Source: Vagococcus carniphilus (GTDB taxonomy: Bacteria > Bacillota > Bacilli > Lactobacillales > Vagococcaceae). From it: a DNA stretch of 64,000 nt. This document shows positions 35,241 through 44,197 of this stretch, one piece after another (the stretch's first letter is position 1; the number at the start of each line of letters is the position of its first letter). The stretch is from positions 2,310,001 through 2,374,000 of the forward strand of contig NZ_CP060720.1 of the NCBI RefSeq assembly GCF_014397115.1. Direction: 5' to 3'. Under the pieces are notes generated by a model, which saw only the letters and a program-made list of their open reading frames with translations, had not been told where the DNA came from and searched no databases. Position numbers and translations under genes: made by a program.

Positions 35241-35907
35241 CTAGATCACCTTCAGGCCAAGTTTGTAAAGTATACGCCATCTCCCAGAATAAATATTCCA
35301 TCCGAGAACTAATCACAAAAGCTTGAATCATTTGCTTTTGCTCTATTTCATCAGCTTTTTCAAATAAACGGTTCAATACATCACATTGATGAGCAACTTC
35401 GCTAGCTGACTCTTCTCCTGAATAAGTTTCAATCCAACGTTGATATAAAGAATCTGGAGAACCTGTTTTAATCAGTTCTGTTCCTATTTCTTGATATAAC
35501 CAAGCACAAGGTAATAAGCCCGCCACAGCACTGTTTAAAGTACCATCTGATAGCTGGCGATACATATGAGAAACATAGTTATAAGCAGTTGGGGCAATTG
35601 GGGTCGTCTTGATTTCTTCTTCTGTGATATTTAACTCTTTAAAGAAACCATCTCGAATAGCGATTTCTCCTTCTGCTAAATGCTTCGCTCCTAGCATCAA
35701 CATCTCTTTTACTTCTTCATCTTCTATTTTTTCAGCAATCAATAGATGGATTTGGCTAAAATGTTCTAAGTAATAACGGTCTTGAAGTAAATAATAACGA
35801 AATTCTTTTTCTCCTAACGTTCCTTCTTGTAATCCTTTGACAAAAGGATGAGTAAAACTTCCTTCCCAATGTGGTATTGTTAAAGCTCTTGCTTGTTTTG
35901 TAAACAT
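35221..35907 (-). CDS. tenA: Thiaminase II / aminopyrimidine aminohydrolase
   Basis: A 228-residue TenA family all-helical protein. TenA hydrolyses aminopyrimidine breakdown products of thiamine to recover HMP. Motifs include 'HPFVKGLQEGTLGEKEFRYYLLQDRYYL', 'LLPCAWLYQEIG' with the active-site Cys near residue 135, and 'SSRMEYLFWEMAY' with the late catalytic Glu. It lies between the Yko transporter genes and thiW, consistent with salvage of imported pyrimidine. Confidence 0.93.
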   Translation of the reverse strand: MFTKQARALTIPHWEGSFTHPFVKGLQEGTLGEKEFRYYLLQDRYYLEHFSQIHLLIAEKIEDEEVKEMLMLGAKHLAEGEIAIRDGFFKELNITEEEIKTTPIAPTAYNYVSHMYRQLSDGTLNSAVAGLLPCAWLYQEIGTELIKTGSPDSLYQRWIETYSGEESASEVAHQCDVLNRLFEKADEIEQKQMIQAFVISSRMEYLFWEMAYTLQTWPEGDLDATSKY

Positions 35908-35918
35908 GTCATTTCCTC

Positions 35919-36575
35919 CTAAATAGTAATAAACATTAATGTATTTCCAATGATAAAAATCATAGCTGAGGCCAGTATGTAACGTTTTGGTGTAACGTAT
36001 TCTTTTGAAGGTTTTCTTTTAACATTATCCTCGTATCCTCTTGATTTGATTGCCTCTGTATAGTGATTACGCCAATTAAAAGCAACAAAAATAGTCTTTA
36101 AATAAAGTAAAGGTGAAAAGACTGTGAGACGTTTTCCTCTTAAGAGGCTGGCATTTTTTAAATCCTGTATTTCATTTTTGATTTCTGGTACAGCATTTAA
36201 AACAACTAAAATACCGTAAATAAAACTAGTTGGCACTTTTTTTTGCTCAAGGATTAAAAGCAGTTCTTCTAATTCAATTCCAAAGGCAAACATCATCCCT
36301 AATGCTGCAAAAGCAAAGGTTCGACTAAACAAAAGCCACGCATCAGCACTCCCTGAGCCATGTACCATAACAGACCAATAGGTGGAGACAGCAGGTATTA
36401 AAGGTAGTAAAAACAACCCAATTAGCCCTATCCATTTTTTTCTTTTTATTAAATAAAACAACGTTAAAAGAACTATAAAAGCATTTAACAAAAGAGATTT
36501 CGTAAATGAAATTTCTAAAGTAAATAAAAAAATAAGAGCTGTTAAATTAAGCGTATTGGTTTTGATAAGATTCAC
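35919..36575 (-). CDS. ykoC: YkoC-like ECF transporter T component
   Basis: A 218-residue transmembrane coupling subunit (CbiQ/EcfT family). It has four to five hydrophobic segments and the conserved coupling-helix motif 'NASLLRGKR' near residue 142, plus 'AIKSRGYED' near 180. The start is a GTG at 36575, 6 nt after GGAG, inside the end of ykoD. The longer frame from 36614 is rejected. With YkoD and YkoE it forms a thiamine-precursor (HMP) importer. Confidence 0.85.
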   Translation of the reverse strand: MNLIKTNTLNLTALIFLFTLEISFTKSLLLNAFIVLLTLFYLIKRKKWIGLIGLFLLPLIPAVSTYWSVMVHGSGSADAWLLFSRTFAFAALGMMFAFGIELEELLLILEQKKVPTSFIYGILVVLNAVPEIKNEIQDLKNASLLRGKRLTVFSPLLYLKTIFVAFNWRNHYTEAIKSRGYEDNVKRKPSKEYVTPKRYILASAMIFIIGNTLMFITI

Positions 36576-37938
36576 GGAAAGCTCCTTTCCACTCCAAACT
36601 CTCTTGTGTATCATGGAGTTCTTGATTAGCTAAAATCACATGATGATCACTATTTCCAGAAAGTGGTGCTAATCGGTGGGAAACAATTACAAAATGTTGT
36701 TCTTTTTCCTTCATCCAATCCATAAAAATCTGACAAGCTTTTTCATCAAGGCCTGTAAAAGGTTCGTCTAATAGTAAAAGTTCTTTTTCTAAGCTCAACA
36801 TAGCAGTTAATTGAATCATTTTTTTCTGACCTTCACTTAAATGAAATAAGCTTCCCTTTAACTTATCTATTAAACCTAAAGATTCGAGTACTTCTCTTTG
36901 TTTTAATTGTTGCTCCTCATTCAACTTCACATTAAATGTCAGTTCCTCTTCTGGCGTCAAACAAACAAACTGTTGTGAAGCATCTTGAACGGCCATTGTC
37001 ATTTTTTGATACCATTTTCTTCGACTTCGTATCCGCTCATTTTGATAATACATCTTTCCTCGATATTTCTTTTGTTGAGCCATCGCTTTTAATAAAGTTG
37101 ATTTACCTGTCCCGTTATCTCCAGTTAAAGTTGTAATACCTTCAAAAAAAGAGAAGTCTGTTGGTCTTAATAATTCTCTTTGACCTTGAGAATATCCTAC
37201 ATCTTTTAAGGTCAGTAAACTGGTCTTACTTGTCACGTGTTTAGAGAGTATCGGATCTGGTAGTTTGTTTAAGATGCTCAGAGGTTCTTCTACTAAGCCT
37301 ACCTGTGTCAAAGTAACCACTTTATCTACTCTGTTTTGATAATTTGCCAAGTCATGGTCACATAGTAAAATGGTCTTTCCTTTATTCTTAAGTTTTACTA
37401 GTAGTTGGATTAACTCATCTCGTGACTTAGGATCAACACTTGCGAAAGGTTCATCTAGTAACAAAATAGGGGTATCCATTGCCAGTAAAACAGCTAAAGA
37501 AGCTCGTTGCTTTTCTCCACCTGAAAGGCTAGAAAGTTCTCGGTCCAGTAAATGATTGGTTTGAGTTAGTTGAGCAGCTTCTTGTATTCTTTCTTGAATA
37601 CCATCAAACCCTATCAATAGGTTCTCTAAAGCAAATGTTATTTCTCTTCTTAAGGTCCCCATCGTAAATTGCTGATTGGGATTTTGAAAAACCATGCCTA
37701 CTTTTGAGGCACGTTCTAAAACAGGGAGGTCTTTTTGATTTTTTCCTAATACTAAAGCATCACCTTCATAAGGCAACTCTGCAAAACCTGCTATTAGTTT
37801 TAATAAAGTCGATTTGCCACTACCACTATCGCCACGAAGTAAGGTAAACGTTCCTTCGCTAAATTCATAATCGAGATGTTTAAAAATAATGGTTTCATTT
37901 CGCTTAAAAGAAACTTGGTCTAAAACGATTGGTCTCAT
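36547..37938 (-). CDS. ykoD: YkoD-like ECF transporter double ATPase
   Basis: A 463-residue protein with two ABC ATPase domains. The first has Walker A 'GDSGSGKST' near residue 37, signature 'LSGGEKQRASLAVLLA' and Walker B 'ILLLDEPFASVD'. The second has Walker A 'GDNGTGKST' near 273, signature 'LSEGQKKMIQL' and Walker B 'LLLLDEPFTGLD'. It powers the YkoCDE energy-coupling importer regulated by thiamine pyrophosphate. Its ATG overlaps the ykoE stop by 4 nt. Confidence 0.9.
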   Translation of the reverse strand: MRPIVLDQVSFKRNETIIFKHLDYEFSEGTFTLLRGDSGSGKSTLLKLIAGFAELPYEGDALVLGKNQKDLPVLERASKVGMVFQNPNQQFTMGTLRREITFALENLLIGFDGIQERIQEAAQLTQTNHLLDRELSSLSGGEKQRASLAVLLAMDTPILLLDEPFASVDPKSRDELIQLLVKLKNKGKTILLCDHDLANYQNRVDKVVTLTQVGLVEEPLSILNKLPDPILSKHVTSKTSLLTLKDVGYSQGQRELLRPTDFSFFEGITTLTGDNGTGKSTLLKAMAQQKKYRGKMYYQNERIRSRRKWYQKMTMAVQDASQQFVCLTPEEELTFNVKLNEEQQLKQREVLESLGLIDKLKGSLFHLSEGQKKMIQLTAMLSLEKELLLLDEPFTGLDEKACQIFMDWMKEKEQHFVIVSHRLAPLSGNSDHHVILANQELHDTQESLEWKGAFRESYQNQYA

Positions 37939-38501
37939 GATTTCGCTCCAGCTAATTGCTGAACTCGGTTATAGCTTTTCATAATGAGTGAAACCATCAC
38001 AACTCCAAAGAATAGAACTGACAATAAGCGAACAACGAACAAACTTAAAATCATTCCAATTCCAAATGTGCCATAACCAAATTTGAAAAACTCATACCCA
38101 AAACTCAGAACCGTTGTACCAATTGCTCCATAAATAAGGGGTAGCGTATCAAATCGTTTATATTGGGTTGCTATAAAACCTAGCTCTGTCCCAAATCCTT
38201 GGAAAAATCCTGAGACTAAAACCCCTGGTCCAAAGTAAGAACCATAAAGCATTTCTGCTAATGCTGCTAATAACTCTCCTAGTAGAGAACTTCCCTTTTT
38301 GGGAATTAGCACACCTGCAACAGGTGCTGCCATTGTCCACATACCAAATAAAATCTCGTTAGCAAACGGCGCTAATCCTAGTGGTGTTAATGCTGCTGAA
38401 AGAATGGCGTAGAGAAATCCCGCCCCCATAAAAACACCACCAAATAAAAATGCTAAAAAAGCAAGTAATATAATGTCTTGTACTGTCCATTTTGTCTCCA
38501 A
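37935..38501 (-). CDS. ykoE: YkoE family ECF transporter S component
   Basis: A 188-residue membrane protein with about five hydrophobic segments. It matches the YkoE layout: 'DIILLAFLAFLFGGVFMGAGFLY', 'EILFGMWTMAAPVAG', 'GSYFGPGVLVSGFFQGFGTELGF', and a terminal hydrophobic pair. It is the substrate-binding subunit of the YkoEDC importer, thought to carry HMP. The start is a TTG at 38501, 8 nt after GGAGG. The frame from 38540 runs back into the leader. It is the first gene after the TPP riboswitch. Confidence 0.85.
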   Translation of the reverse strand: METKWTVQDIILLAFLAFLFGGVFMGAGFLYAILSAALTPLGLAPFANEILFGMWTMAAPVAGVLIPKKGSSLLGELLAALAEMLYGSYFGPGVLVSGFFQGFGTELGFIATQYKRFDTLPLIYGAIGTTVLSFGYEFFKFGYGTFGIGMILSLFVVRLLSVLFFGVVMVSLIMKSYNRVQQLAGAKS

Positions 38502-38583
38502 AAAAAGCCCTCCTCTTATTTCCTTAAAGTTAAGAAACAAAAGAAGGGCAAACGCCGAGACTCTCCCTATTTAATTTTTTTCA

Positions 38584-38615
38584 TAAAAAAAGCCCGACCA
38601 AATAAATGGTTGGGC
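38584..38615 (-). terminator. Riboswitch-controlled terminator of the thiamine operon
   Basis: A 9-bp stem with one G-U pair (GCCCGACCA at 38592-38600, TGGTTGGGC at 38607-38615) is followed on the minus strand by a T7 tract. It lies between the TPP aptamer and ykoE, the expression platform position. Confidence 0.85.
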
Positions 38616-38671
38616 ATAAATTACGAGTTGTTCATTAAATAGGTCAAATTTTCTATTTGACAGTCATTGAA

Positions 38672-38746
38672 TACATTTCTCTTCGCCAGTACTAACTGGA
38701 GCAGATTCAATGGGTATTATCTCAGCTTTTACGCACCCCAAATGTT
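38672..38746 (-). ncRNA. TPP riboswitch (THI element)
   Basis: The minus strand shows the conserved THI pieces in order: P1 arm ACATTT, GGGGTGC, GCTGAGA, ATACCC, TTGAATCTG, CCAGTTAGTACTGGCG, then the closing AAATGT that pairs with the first arm. With the downstream terminator it should shut off the operon when thiamine pyrophosphate is plentiful. Confidence 0.93.
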
Positions 38747-39084
38747 TCTATCTATTAAGTTGTAATTGAAGTCTAACACGCTTTCATTTTTTTGGCTAGT
38801 TGAATGCTTACCTAATAAATAACAGTAAAGCATCTATTAATCAGTTTCTTCATATTTTTCATATAGATGAGCAATTAATGATTTTAACAACAAATAGAAG
38901 CCTTATATATATAAATCTTTGTAAAAATTAACATTTTTTAATCAATTCTCTTTCTAAGTTCACTTAATTAAAGTACATTTTTAAAATTTGATTGATAGAG
39001 AATCTTTATTCATTACTTTTCATGCATTATACTATACATTAGTTAGTATAAATCAATTATTAGCTAACCAAATCTAATGAAAAG
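38747..39084. other. Divergent intergenic region between thiamine operon and Mga-like gene
   Basis: About 340 bp of AT-rich sequence. A TATACT at 39030-39035 preceded at 17 nt by TTTATT could be the promoter of the Mga-like gene. The thiamine operon promoter must also be here, but no confident -35/-10 pair was seen. No gene was found. Confidence 0.4.
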
Positions 39085-39096
39085 ATGGTGGTTAAA

Positions 39097-40536
39097 ATGC
39101 TTTCTATTCTAGATACGACATCCAAACGATTAGTCGATACTCTTGAACTTTTACTTAAATCCGAAAATTGGTTAACAGTTCGACAAATTGCTGATTTACT
39201 TAATGTTTCTGAAAAAACAATTCACGAGGATTTAAACTATATTCAAGATAATTTAAATGACAAAGTGGGCCTTGAGTTTCTATCCCCATATGGGATTCGA
39301 GCGTCAAAACTTTCAGTCAACGTTTTCCTAAATATTCAATCACAAATTTTATTAAACTCTATCCCCATTCAGTTTATTTTAGCCTTAGCCAAAAATCCCA
39401 ATCAAACATTAAATGACTATGCTGAAATATTACATATTAGCCGTTCAACTCTTTATCGTTATCTGCCTAAAATTAGTGATTACTTTAAACAATATGATTT
39501 AGAAGTAAAAAAGAGTGGCTCTCTTTACTCAATCACTAGTAAAAATGAATATCTTTATCGGCGCTTTTTTTCAACCTTTTTATTTGAAATACATGGATAT
39601 AATGTAAAACCTATTATTTCTGAACAATGGCAGTCCTTTTTTAAAGAACGCTTAACTCGAATGTACTCTTTTAACCAAGAAGAAATATCGGATTTACAAA
39701 TTTCTTACTATTCCATTTTTTATCAACTTTCCATCGAAAGAGAAAAACAAAATCATCGATTAGCGTATATACAAACATTTGTTGGACAAGATACACCTTT
39801 TACAAAAGAAGAAGAACATTTCTTATTTTGTAATGAACCTGATCTCTCATTAGGTTGTTTTACTAAAATTGAATCCGCTATTTATATTCATCGTCATACT
39901 CAATTTTCTTTAACAGATACTGAATTTATCAAAGAAGTATCACTTTTTTTAGATAAGCTCTTCCAGACTTTTCAAATAAAAAAGATGGACGTTGAAAAGA
40001 AACGACTTTTAGATTTTGTCGTAGATCTCTGTATCAATGTTAAATACTTCAAAATTCCTTATCATTTTTTCTATGACCGATTCGAATCTTTTTCAAAACA
40101 GGTAGAACTTAATAACACAGCAGCCTTTAATCTGATGACTCATTTGATTAAAGAACTTAGTCTTAAGACTGAATTGGATTTTTCTATTTATGTGGATCAC
40201 TTGATTTATCTTTTAGTCGTGACACTTCCTCAGATTATTCAAGCACAATTGAATCAACCTATTCTAATTGTGAGCAGTTATTCTGTTGATCATGGTTACT
40301 TTTTACTCAAAATGATTGAAGGTCAATTAAATATTGAATCTACCTACTTTGAAAGTGTCATTTGTATTCATGAAAGTGATTTAAAACATTATGATTTAGA
40401 TAACTTTCAGTTAATTATTTCAAATTTAGCACTTCCACTTGAATCAACTAAGTATATCTTAATTCAAGATTTTCCAAGTAAAAACAATATTACATCCATT
40501 AAGAATATTTTACTTAGTAATACAAAAGTAGAGTAA
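39097..40536 (+). CDS. Mga-family orphan transcriptional regulator
   Basis: A 479-residue protein with two N-terminal helix-turn-helix units ('WLTVRQIADLLNVSEKTIHEDLNYIQ' near residue 25 and 'NDYAEILHISRSTLYRYLPKISDYF' near 105). A long all-helical region follows, like the PRD-like part of Mga, and then a C-terminal domain resembling an EIIB-like fold ('PILIVSSYSVDHGYFLLKMI'). This is the layout of Mga/AtxA-type virulence and surface-protein regulators, which may be controlled by phosphorylation from the PTS. The ATG at 39097 is preceded by GGTGG; an ATG at 39085 is an alternative. Neighbours give no obvious target, so the surface loci in this window are candidates by inference. Confidence 0.75.
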   Translation: MLSILDTTSKRLVDTLELLLKSENWLTVRQIADLLNVSEKTIHEDLNYIQDNLNDKVGLEFLSPYGIRASKLSVNVFLNIQSQILLNSIPIQFILALAKNPNQTLNDYAEILHISRSTLYRYLPKISDYFKQYDLEVKKSGSLYSITSKNEYLYRRFFSTFLFEIHGYNVKPIISEQWQSFFKERLTRMYSFNQEEISDLQISYYSIFYQLSIEREKQNHRLAYIQTFVGQDTPFTKEEEHFLFCNEPDLSLGCFTKIESAIYIHRHTQFSLTDTEFIKEVSLFLDKLFQTFQIKKMDVEKKRLLDFVVDLCINVKYFKIPYHFFYDRFESFSKQVELNNTAAFNLMTHLIKELSLKTELDFSIYVDHLIYLLVVTLPQIIQAQLNQPILIVSSYSVDHGYFLLKMIEGQLNIESTYFESVICIHESDLKHYDLDNFQLIISNLALPLESTKYILIQDFPSKNNITSIKNILLSNTKVE

Positions 40537-40578
40537 AAAAAACATCAAACCAGTTCTAATCTCGGTTTGATGTTTTTC
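40535..40578. terminator. Bidirectional terminator between Mga-like and DsrE genes
   Basis: A 12-bp perfect stem (40540-40551 and 40564-40575) is flanked by an A-run on one side and a T-rich stretch on the other, serving both converging genes. Confidence 0.88.
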
Positions 40579-40582
40579 ATTT

Positions 40583-40903
40583 TTAAAACGTAACTGTTTT
40601 ATCTGCCCATGTAACTAATTCGACACAATCAACCATTGTTGAGATAGGACATGAGGTTGTATCATCTAGTTTTCTTGAAATCAGACAAGTACCACAAGCT
40701 AATAATTCGCCATTAGCATCTCTAAACTGATTCAGTTGATCCATGACATCATAGGTTTCATCAACAATGCTCTCAATCTCAACTGCTTCACCCATTAAAA
40801 ATAATTTTACTTCATGTTTTAATTTTAAAGCTGTTACACCAAATCGAATAGCATTCCATGCTTTTTCATGTTCTTTGGTTTCTAAGATAATGCCAATTTT
40901 CAT
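40583..40903 (-). CDS. DsrE family protein
   Basis: A 106-residue small soluble protein with the DsrE/DsrF fold pattern: beta strand 'KIGIILETKEHEKAWNAIRFGVTALK', 'HEVKLFLMGEAVE', and a cysteine pair in 'LLACGTCLISRK'. DsrE-like proteins handle persulfide sulfur or act as small regulators. The Cys at this place is the usual reactive residue. It is followed by a terminator and preceded closely by the DUF975 membrane protein gene. No partner gene (TusBC, rhodanese) is nearby, so the role is open. Confidence 0.75.
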   Translation of the reverse strand: MKIGIILETKEHEKAWNAIRFGVTALKLKHEVKLFLMGEAVEIESIVDETYDVMDQLNQFRDANGELLACGTCLISRKLDDTTSCPISTMVDCVELVTWADKTVTF

Positions 40904-40916
40904 CTCTCATTCTCCT

Positions 40917-41807
40917 TTAGATTTCTTCTACTACTTCTTGTTTTTCCATATATTTATTATATAACTGCTCTAAGAATAACACTTCTGTCGTGTTTTGGTA
41001 AGGGAGTGTATAAAGACCTGAAAGACCAAAAGTAAAAGCACTCAACATATTCCAAAAGAAGAAAGAGAATCTTAAAATTAAAAACTCTAATTTGTAGCCT
41101 TTCATAATGACACGACTTAAATTAATAGCTTCACTAGCAGATAATTCCGGATCTTTTTCCAATAAAATATTCGTCATAATATATGACGCTTGCTTAATGA
41201 TACCAGGAATGATGAATAATAAACTCCAAAAGAAAACATATAAATTCATCAATATATTAGCTTTTAATACTCGATTTTTCTGAGCTTTTACTAAGTACTC
41301 AAAAATTTTCACACCGTTAGCTTCTTTTCCTCTTAAAGAATAAATCGCCATCCATTGAAGAACCGCATTAAACAACACTGCAATCACAAACATCGCTACA
41401 AACGTGATTAACCAAATAATAAACCAAAAGAATCTTGAAAAACCAGATACTGCATTATATGAGTAATAATAATCAATTTCTGTCATTTTACCTGAAGCAA
41501 TTCCCATCAGAATAGCTACAATAAAAATGCCTACAAAATACCAAACAATACTCTTTAACCACTCACCGTATCGACCAGATAATTTCTTTTGTGCTTCATT
41601 TTTTAATTCAGTTCTTGACGCATCAAGCCCTTCTGCTGATTCTAGTTTTAACTCAAATACTTCATCTGTTTGTAATTTATCAAATGAGGTTTTCATTTTT
41701 TCTGAGAAGGTTGCCTCTTCATGTTCCTGATTAACAGGTGTTCCACACTTTCCACAAAATTTTGAATTTGGACTTAACTCATTACCACAATTTGGACAAT
41801 ATTTCAT
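40917..41807 (-). CDS. Zinc-ribbon DUF975 membrane protein
   Basis: A 296-residue protein. It starts with a double-CxxC zinc ribbon ('YCPNCGNEL...FCGKCGTPV', residues 3-25), then a charged linker and a membrane domain of about six hydrophobic segments. The segment 'YLVKAQKNRVLKANILMNLYVFFWSLLFIIPGIIKQASY' and the 'DPELSASEAINLSRVIMKGYK' loop are typical of DUF975. The ATG at 41807 has AGGG 8 nt upstream. The function of this family is not established. It is probably co-transcribed with the lipoprotein gene upstream and dsrE downstream. Confidence 0.8.
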   Translation of the reverse strand: MKYCPNCGNELSPNSKFCGKCGTPVNQEHEEATFSEKMKTSFDKLQTDEVFELKLESAEGLDASRTELKNEAQKKLSGRYGEWLKSIVWYFVGIFIVAILMGIASGKMTEIDYYYSYNAVSGFSRFFWFIIWLITFVAMFVIAVLFNAVLQWMAIYSLRGKEANGVKIFEYLVKAQKNRVLKANILMNLYVFFWSLLFIIPGIIKQASYIMTNILLEKDPELSASEAINLSRVIMKGYKLEFLILRFSFFFWNMLSAFTFGLSGLYTLPYQNTTEVLFLEQLYNKYMEKQEVVEEI

Positions 41808-41832
41808 CTCTGTCACCCTATTTTCCTTTTTT

Positions 41833-42999
41833 TTATTTTTTTATTAACGTTTGACCCATCATATCTTCTAAAACAATCTCATCTGAGGTAGATTTCACCT
41901 TATAAATGAATGGTTGTGGACCAGGTCCAGCACTTCTTGGTCCATATTTTTCCTCAAATTTTTCAATATCCCAAGTAATAGTTACTTGGTCATTAATCGT
42001 CACTTGATCGATTGGGTAATCTTTTTCTGATTGAATATCTCTATAAAATGAATCATCTATTGAAAAAACAGCTTCATTTGTTGATTCGTTGTAGTAAGTT
42101 CCGTTTAAACGTTCTCTTAGAGACGTTTTGGTTGTTGAAGATTCTTTTGTTGCTTCTGAATTATTCTTTTTTTGCTGGCTAAGAAGATTAGCAAAACCTG
42201 TTTTTAATGCTTGATTTTCAGTTTCTTTAAAGTAAAGAACATTCTCTGGGTTTCCTTGATTTTGTTGCGTCACGTAGACACGGCCTTCTCCATTTTTAAA
42301 AGCAAAGAAATAGACATGTTTTTTAAGGTACGGCTGAGTGTCCGCATCTGAGTAGACCTCAACTAACTGATAATCTGCACTTCCAGAACCATCCTCTGAC
42401 CATTCAATGGTAACTTTTTCTCCGTCAACCCCCATTCCCATTTGTCCATCAAGAACTCCTTGTGGTAGTTGAATCCCATATAAATCAACATTTTTTTGAG
42501 GGTTATAAGCTTGATATTCTTGATCCATTGTTTGGCCCCATGAAGCCATAAAATCTGCTAATTTAGCTGATTGCTCTTTGGTCCATAGTTTTGTTTCTTC
42601 TTTTTTCTTGTTTTCTTTCTTATTTTTTGAGTCCTTTTCTGTTTCCTTCGTTAAATCTGCCAGTTCTTTTTTTGCATACTCAACTAATTTTTCAGAACCC
42701 ACTTTAACTTTTGTCACTTCTGTAAATTTGGCCTTAGCTTCATCTAATTTTTTTGCTTTTTTTAACTTCAATCCCTCTTGGTAAGCTTTCAATTGAACTT
42801 GATAATTCTTAGCTAGTGTATCAGCTTCTTTACTTTCAATTGCTAAAGCAACAAAATCCTCAGCCTGATCAAATTTCTTTTCTATAATTGCTTCTTTGGC
42901 TTTATGCATAGATTGTTCATATTGATTGTTTCTATTTTGACAACCAACCAGTAGGACTAAACCTACAATCATTGCTAAAAAGATTCCTTTTCTTTTCAA
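41833..42999 (-). CDS. DUF4767-type lipoprotein
   Basis: A 388-residue lipoprotein with lipobox LLVGC (Cys near 20), then a helical TPR-like region of about 90 residues and a Lys/Glu-rich linker. A DUF4767-like domain follows from about 138 ('LWTKEQSAKLADFMASWGQTMDQEYQAY'), then a C-terminal beta domain near 290-385. The start is a TTG at 42999, 8 nt after GGAGG. The frame's first GTG overlaps the ribosome binding site itself. DUF4767 proteins are common surface lipoproteins of lactobacilli and enterococci with no known function. Confidence 0.8.
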   Translation of the reverse strand: MKRKGIFLAMIVGLVLLVGCQNRNNQYEQSMHKAKEAIIEKKFDQAEDFVALAIESKEADTLAKNYQVQLKAYQEGLKLKKAKKLDEAKAKFTEVTKVKVGSEKLVEYAKKELADLTKETEKDSKNKKENKKKEETKLWTKEQSAKLADFMASWGQTMDQEYQAYNPQKNVDLYGIQLPQGVLDGQMGMGVDGEKVTIEWSEDGSGSADYQLVEVYSDADTQPYLKKHVYFFAFKNGEGRVYVTQQNQGNPENVLYFKETENQALKTGFANLLSQQKKNNSEATKESSTTKTSLRERLNGTYYNESTNEAVFSIDDSFYRDIQSEKDYPIDQVTINDQVTITWDIEKFEEKYGPRSAGPGPQPFIYKVKSTSDEIVLEDMMGQTLIKK

Positions 43000-43075
43000 C
43001 AGAGGCACCTCCTTTTTCTCTTAATTAGCATAACACAAACAAAAGAGACATATTATACTTTTTAGAGTTTTTACA

Positions 43076-43125
43076 TCAAAAAAATAGCCAATAAAAGAAA
43101 TTCTATCTTCTCTTACTAGCTATTT
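43076..43125 (-). terminator. Terminator of the RluA-type gene
   Basis: A 16-bp stem containing three G-U pairs (43082-43097 with 43110-43125) is followed on the minus strand by a T-run. Confidence 0.7.
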
Positions 43126-43140
43126 ATATTAAATTCTTCT

Positions 43141-44061
43141 TTATTGAGCTTTAGTTGCTTTAATAAATTTTTTAGGTACTTTAGAAGTAAATTTCATTCT
43201 TTTCTTAGTTGTTGGATGAACAAAAATTAAACTAGTTGCATGAAGTCCAAGTCGTTTCAAGGGATTTGAGCTTGCTCCATATTTTTTATCTCCCACAATT
43301 GGATGTCCTATCTCTTCCATATGAACACGAATTTGGTTTTTTCTTCCTGTTTCTAAGTTAACTTCTAACAAGCTATAGTTTCTGTTTGAACGAATTTTTT
43401 TATAATGCGTAACGGCTTTTTTTCCACCATTATCAAATGGACAAGAATGAATTTTAAAGGTTTTACTTTCTGTTAACCAAGACGTAATCGTTCCTTTTTC
43501 TTTCTTCACTTCTCCTTCCACTAAAGCCGTATACATTCTTTCAATAACAACATTCTTCCAATTTTCTTGTAAATACTGTTTCGTTTTTTCATTTTTAGCA
43601 AACAACATAACCCCAGATGTATCTCGGTCTAATCGATGAACGATAAAAACACGATCTTGAGGATTTGATTGTCTAACGTAATGTCTTAGTTGAGAATAAA
43701 CTGTCACTTCTTGACCGTTGTCTGTCGCCATCGATAGCATCCCTGCTTCTTTTTCAACAACTAAGATATCTTCGTCTTCGTGTATAATTTCTAAACCAAT
43801 CAAGGCTCTTTCTTTCATAGCAGATTGATTGCCTTGAATACTTATTTTAGTTCCTGATGTAAGAGGATGGTTATGTTTTGTTATTACTTTCCCATCAACA
43901 CTTACTTGTCCTCTTGTTAAGATGGATTTAACTGAATTTCTACTTTGGTTGTTCAATGTTTGTAAAAGAAAAGGGAGTAACTCAATATCTTCTTTGACAA
44001 TATATTCTGTTTCGCGAAATGTCTTATTTTTATTAGTTGCATTAGGTCTTTTGTTCTTCAT
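43141..44061 (-). CDS. RluA-family 23S rRNA/tRNA pseudouridine synthase
   Basis: A 306-residue enzyme with an N-terminal S4-like RNA-binding domain (about 22-80, 'RNSVKSILTRGQVSVDGKVI') and the catalytic domain. The catalytic Asp lies in 'HRLDRDTSGVMLFAKN', the motif II signature of RluA enzymes. 'TGRKNQIRVHMEEIGHPIVGDKKYG' is the other conserved block. The target uridine cannot be told from sequence. It is a single-gene unit. Confidence 0.93.
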   Translation of the reverse strand: MKNKRPNATNKNKTFRETEYIVKEDIELLPFLLQTLNNQSRNSVKSILTRGQVSVDGKVITKHNHPLTSGTKISIQGNQSAMKERALIGLEIIHEDEDILVVEKEAGMLSMATDNGQEVTVYSQLRHYVRQSNPQDRVFIVHRLDRDTSGVMLFAKNEKTKQYLQENWKNVVIERMYTALVEGEVKKEKGTITSWLTESKTFKIHSCPFDNGGKKAVTHYKKIRSNRNYSLLEVNLETGRKNQIRVHMEEIGHPIVGDKKYGASSNPLKRLGLHATSLIFVHPTTKKRMKFTSKVPKKFIKATKAQ

Positions 44062-44145
44062 GAATGATAACTCTTTTCTAATTTTTTTATGATTAGCTTT
44101 ACTTTACCATGTTTCTTATTAAATTCATAAAATTTTTTAGTTAAA

Positions 44146-44186
44146 ACAAAAAAATTAGAACTAACAAGTCTGATAAGTTCTAATTT
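44146..44186 (-). terminator. Terminator downstream of the relaxase-like gene
   Basis: An 11-bp perfect stem (AAATTAGAACT at 44152-44162, AGTTCTAATTT at 44176-44186) precedes a T-rich stretch on the minus strand. Confidence 0.8.
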
Positions 44187-44197
44187 CTAATTTATTT

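Noticed and set aside
38776-38800. cre-like ATGAAAGCG sequence upstream of the TPP riboswitch
   Set aside because: The second half of the CcpA consensus is missing, so it was not listed as a site.
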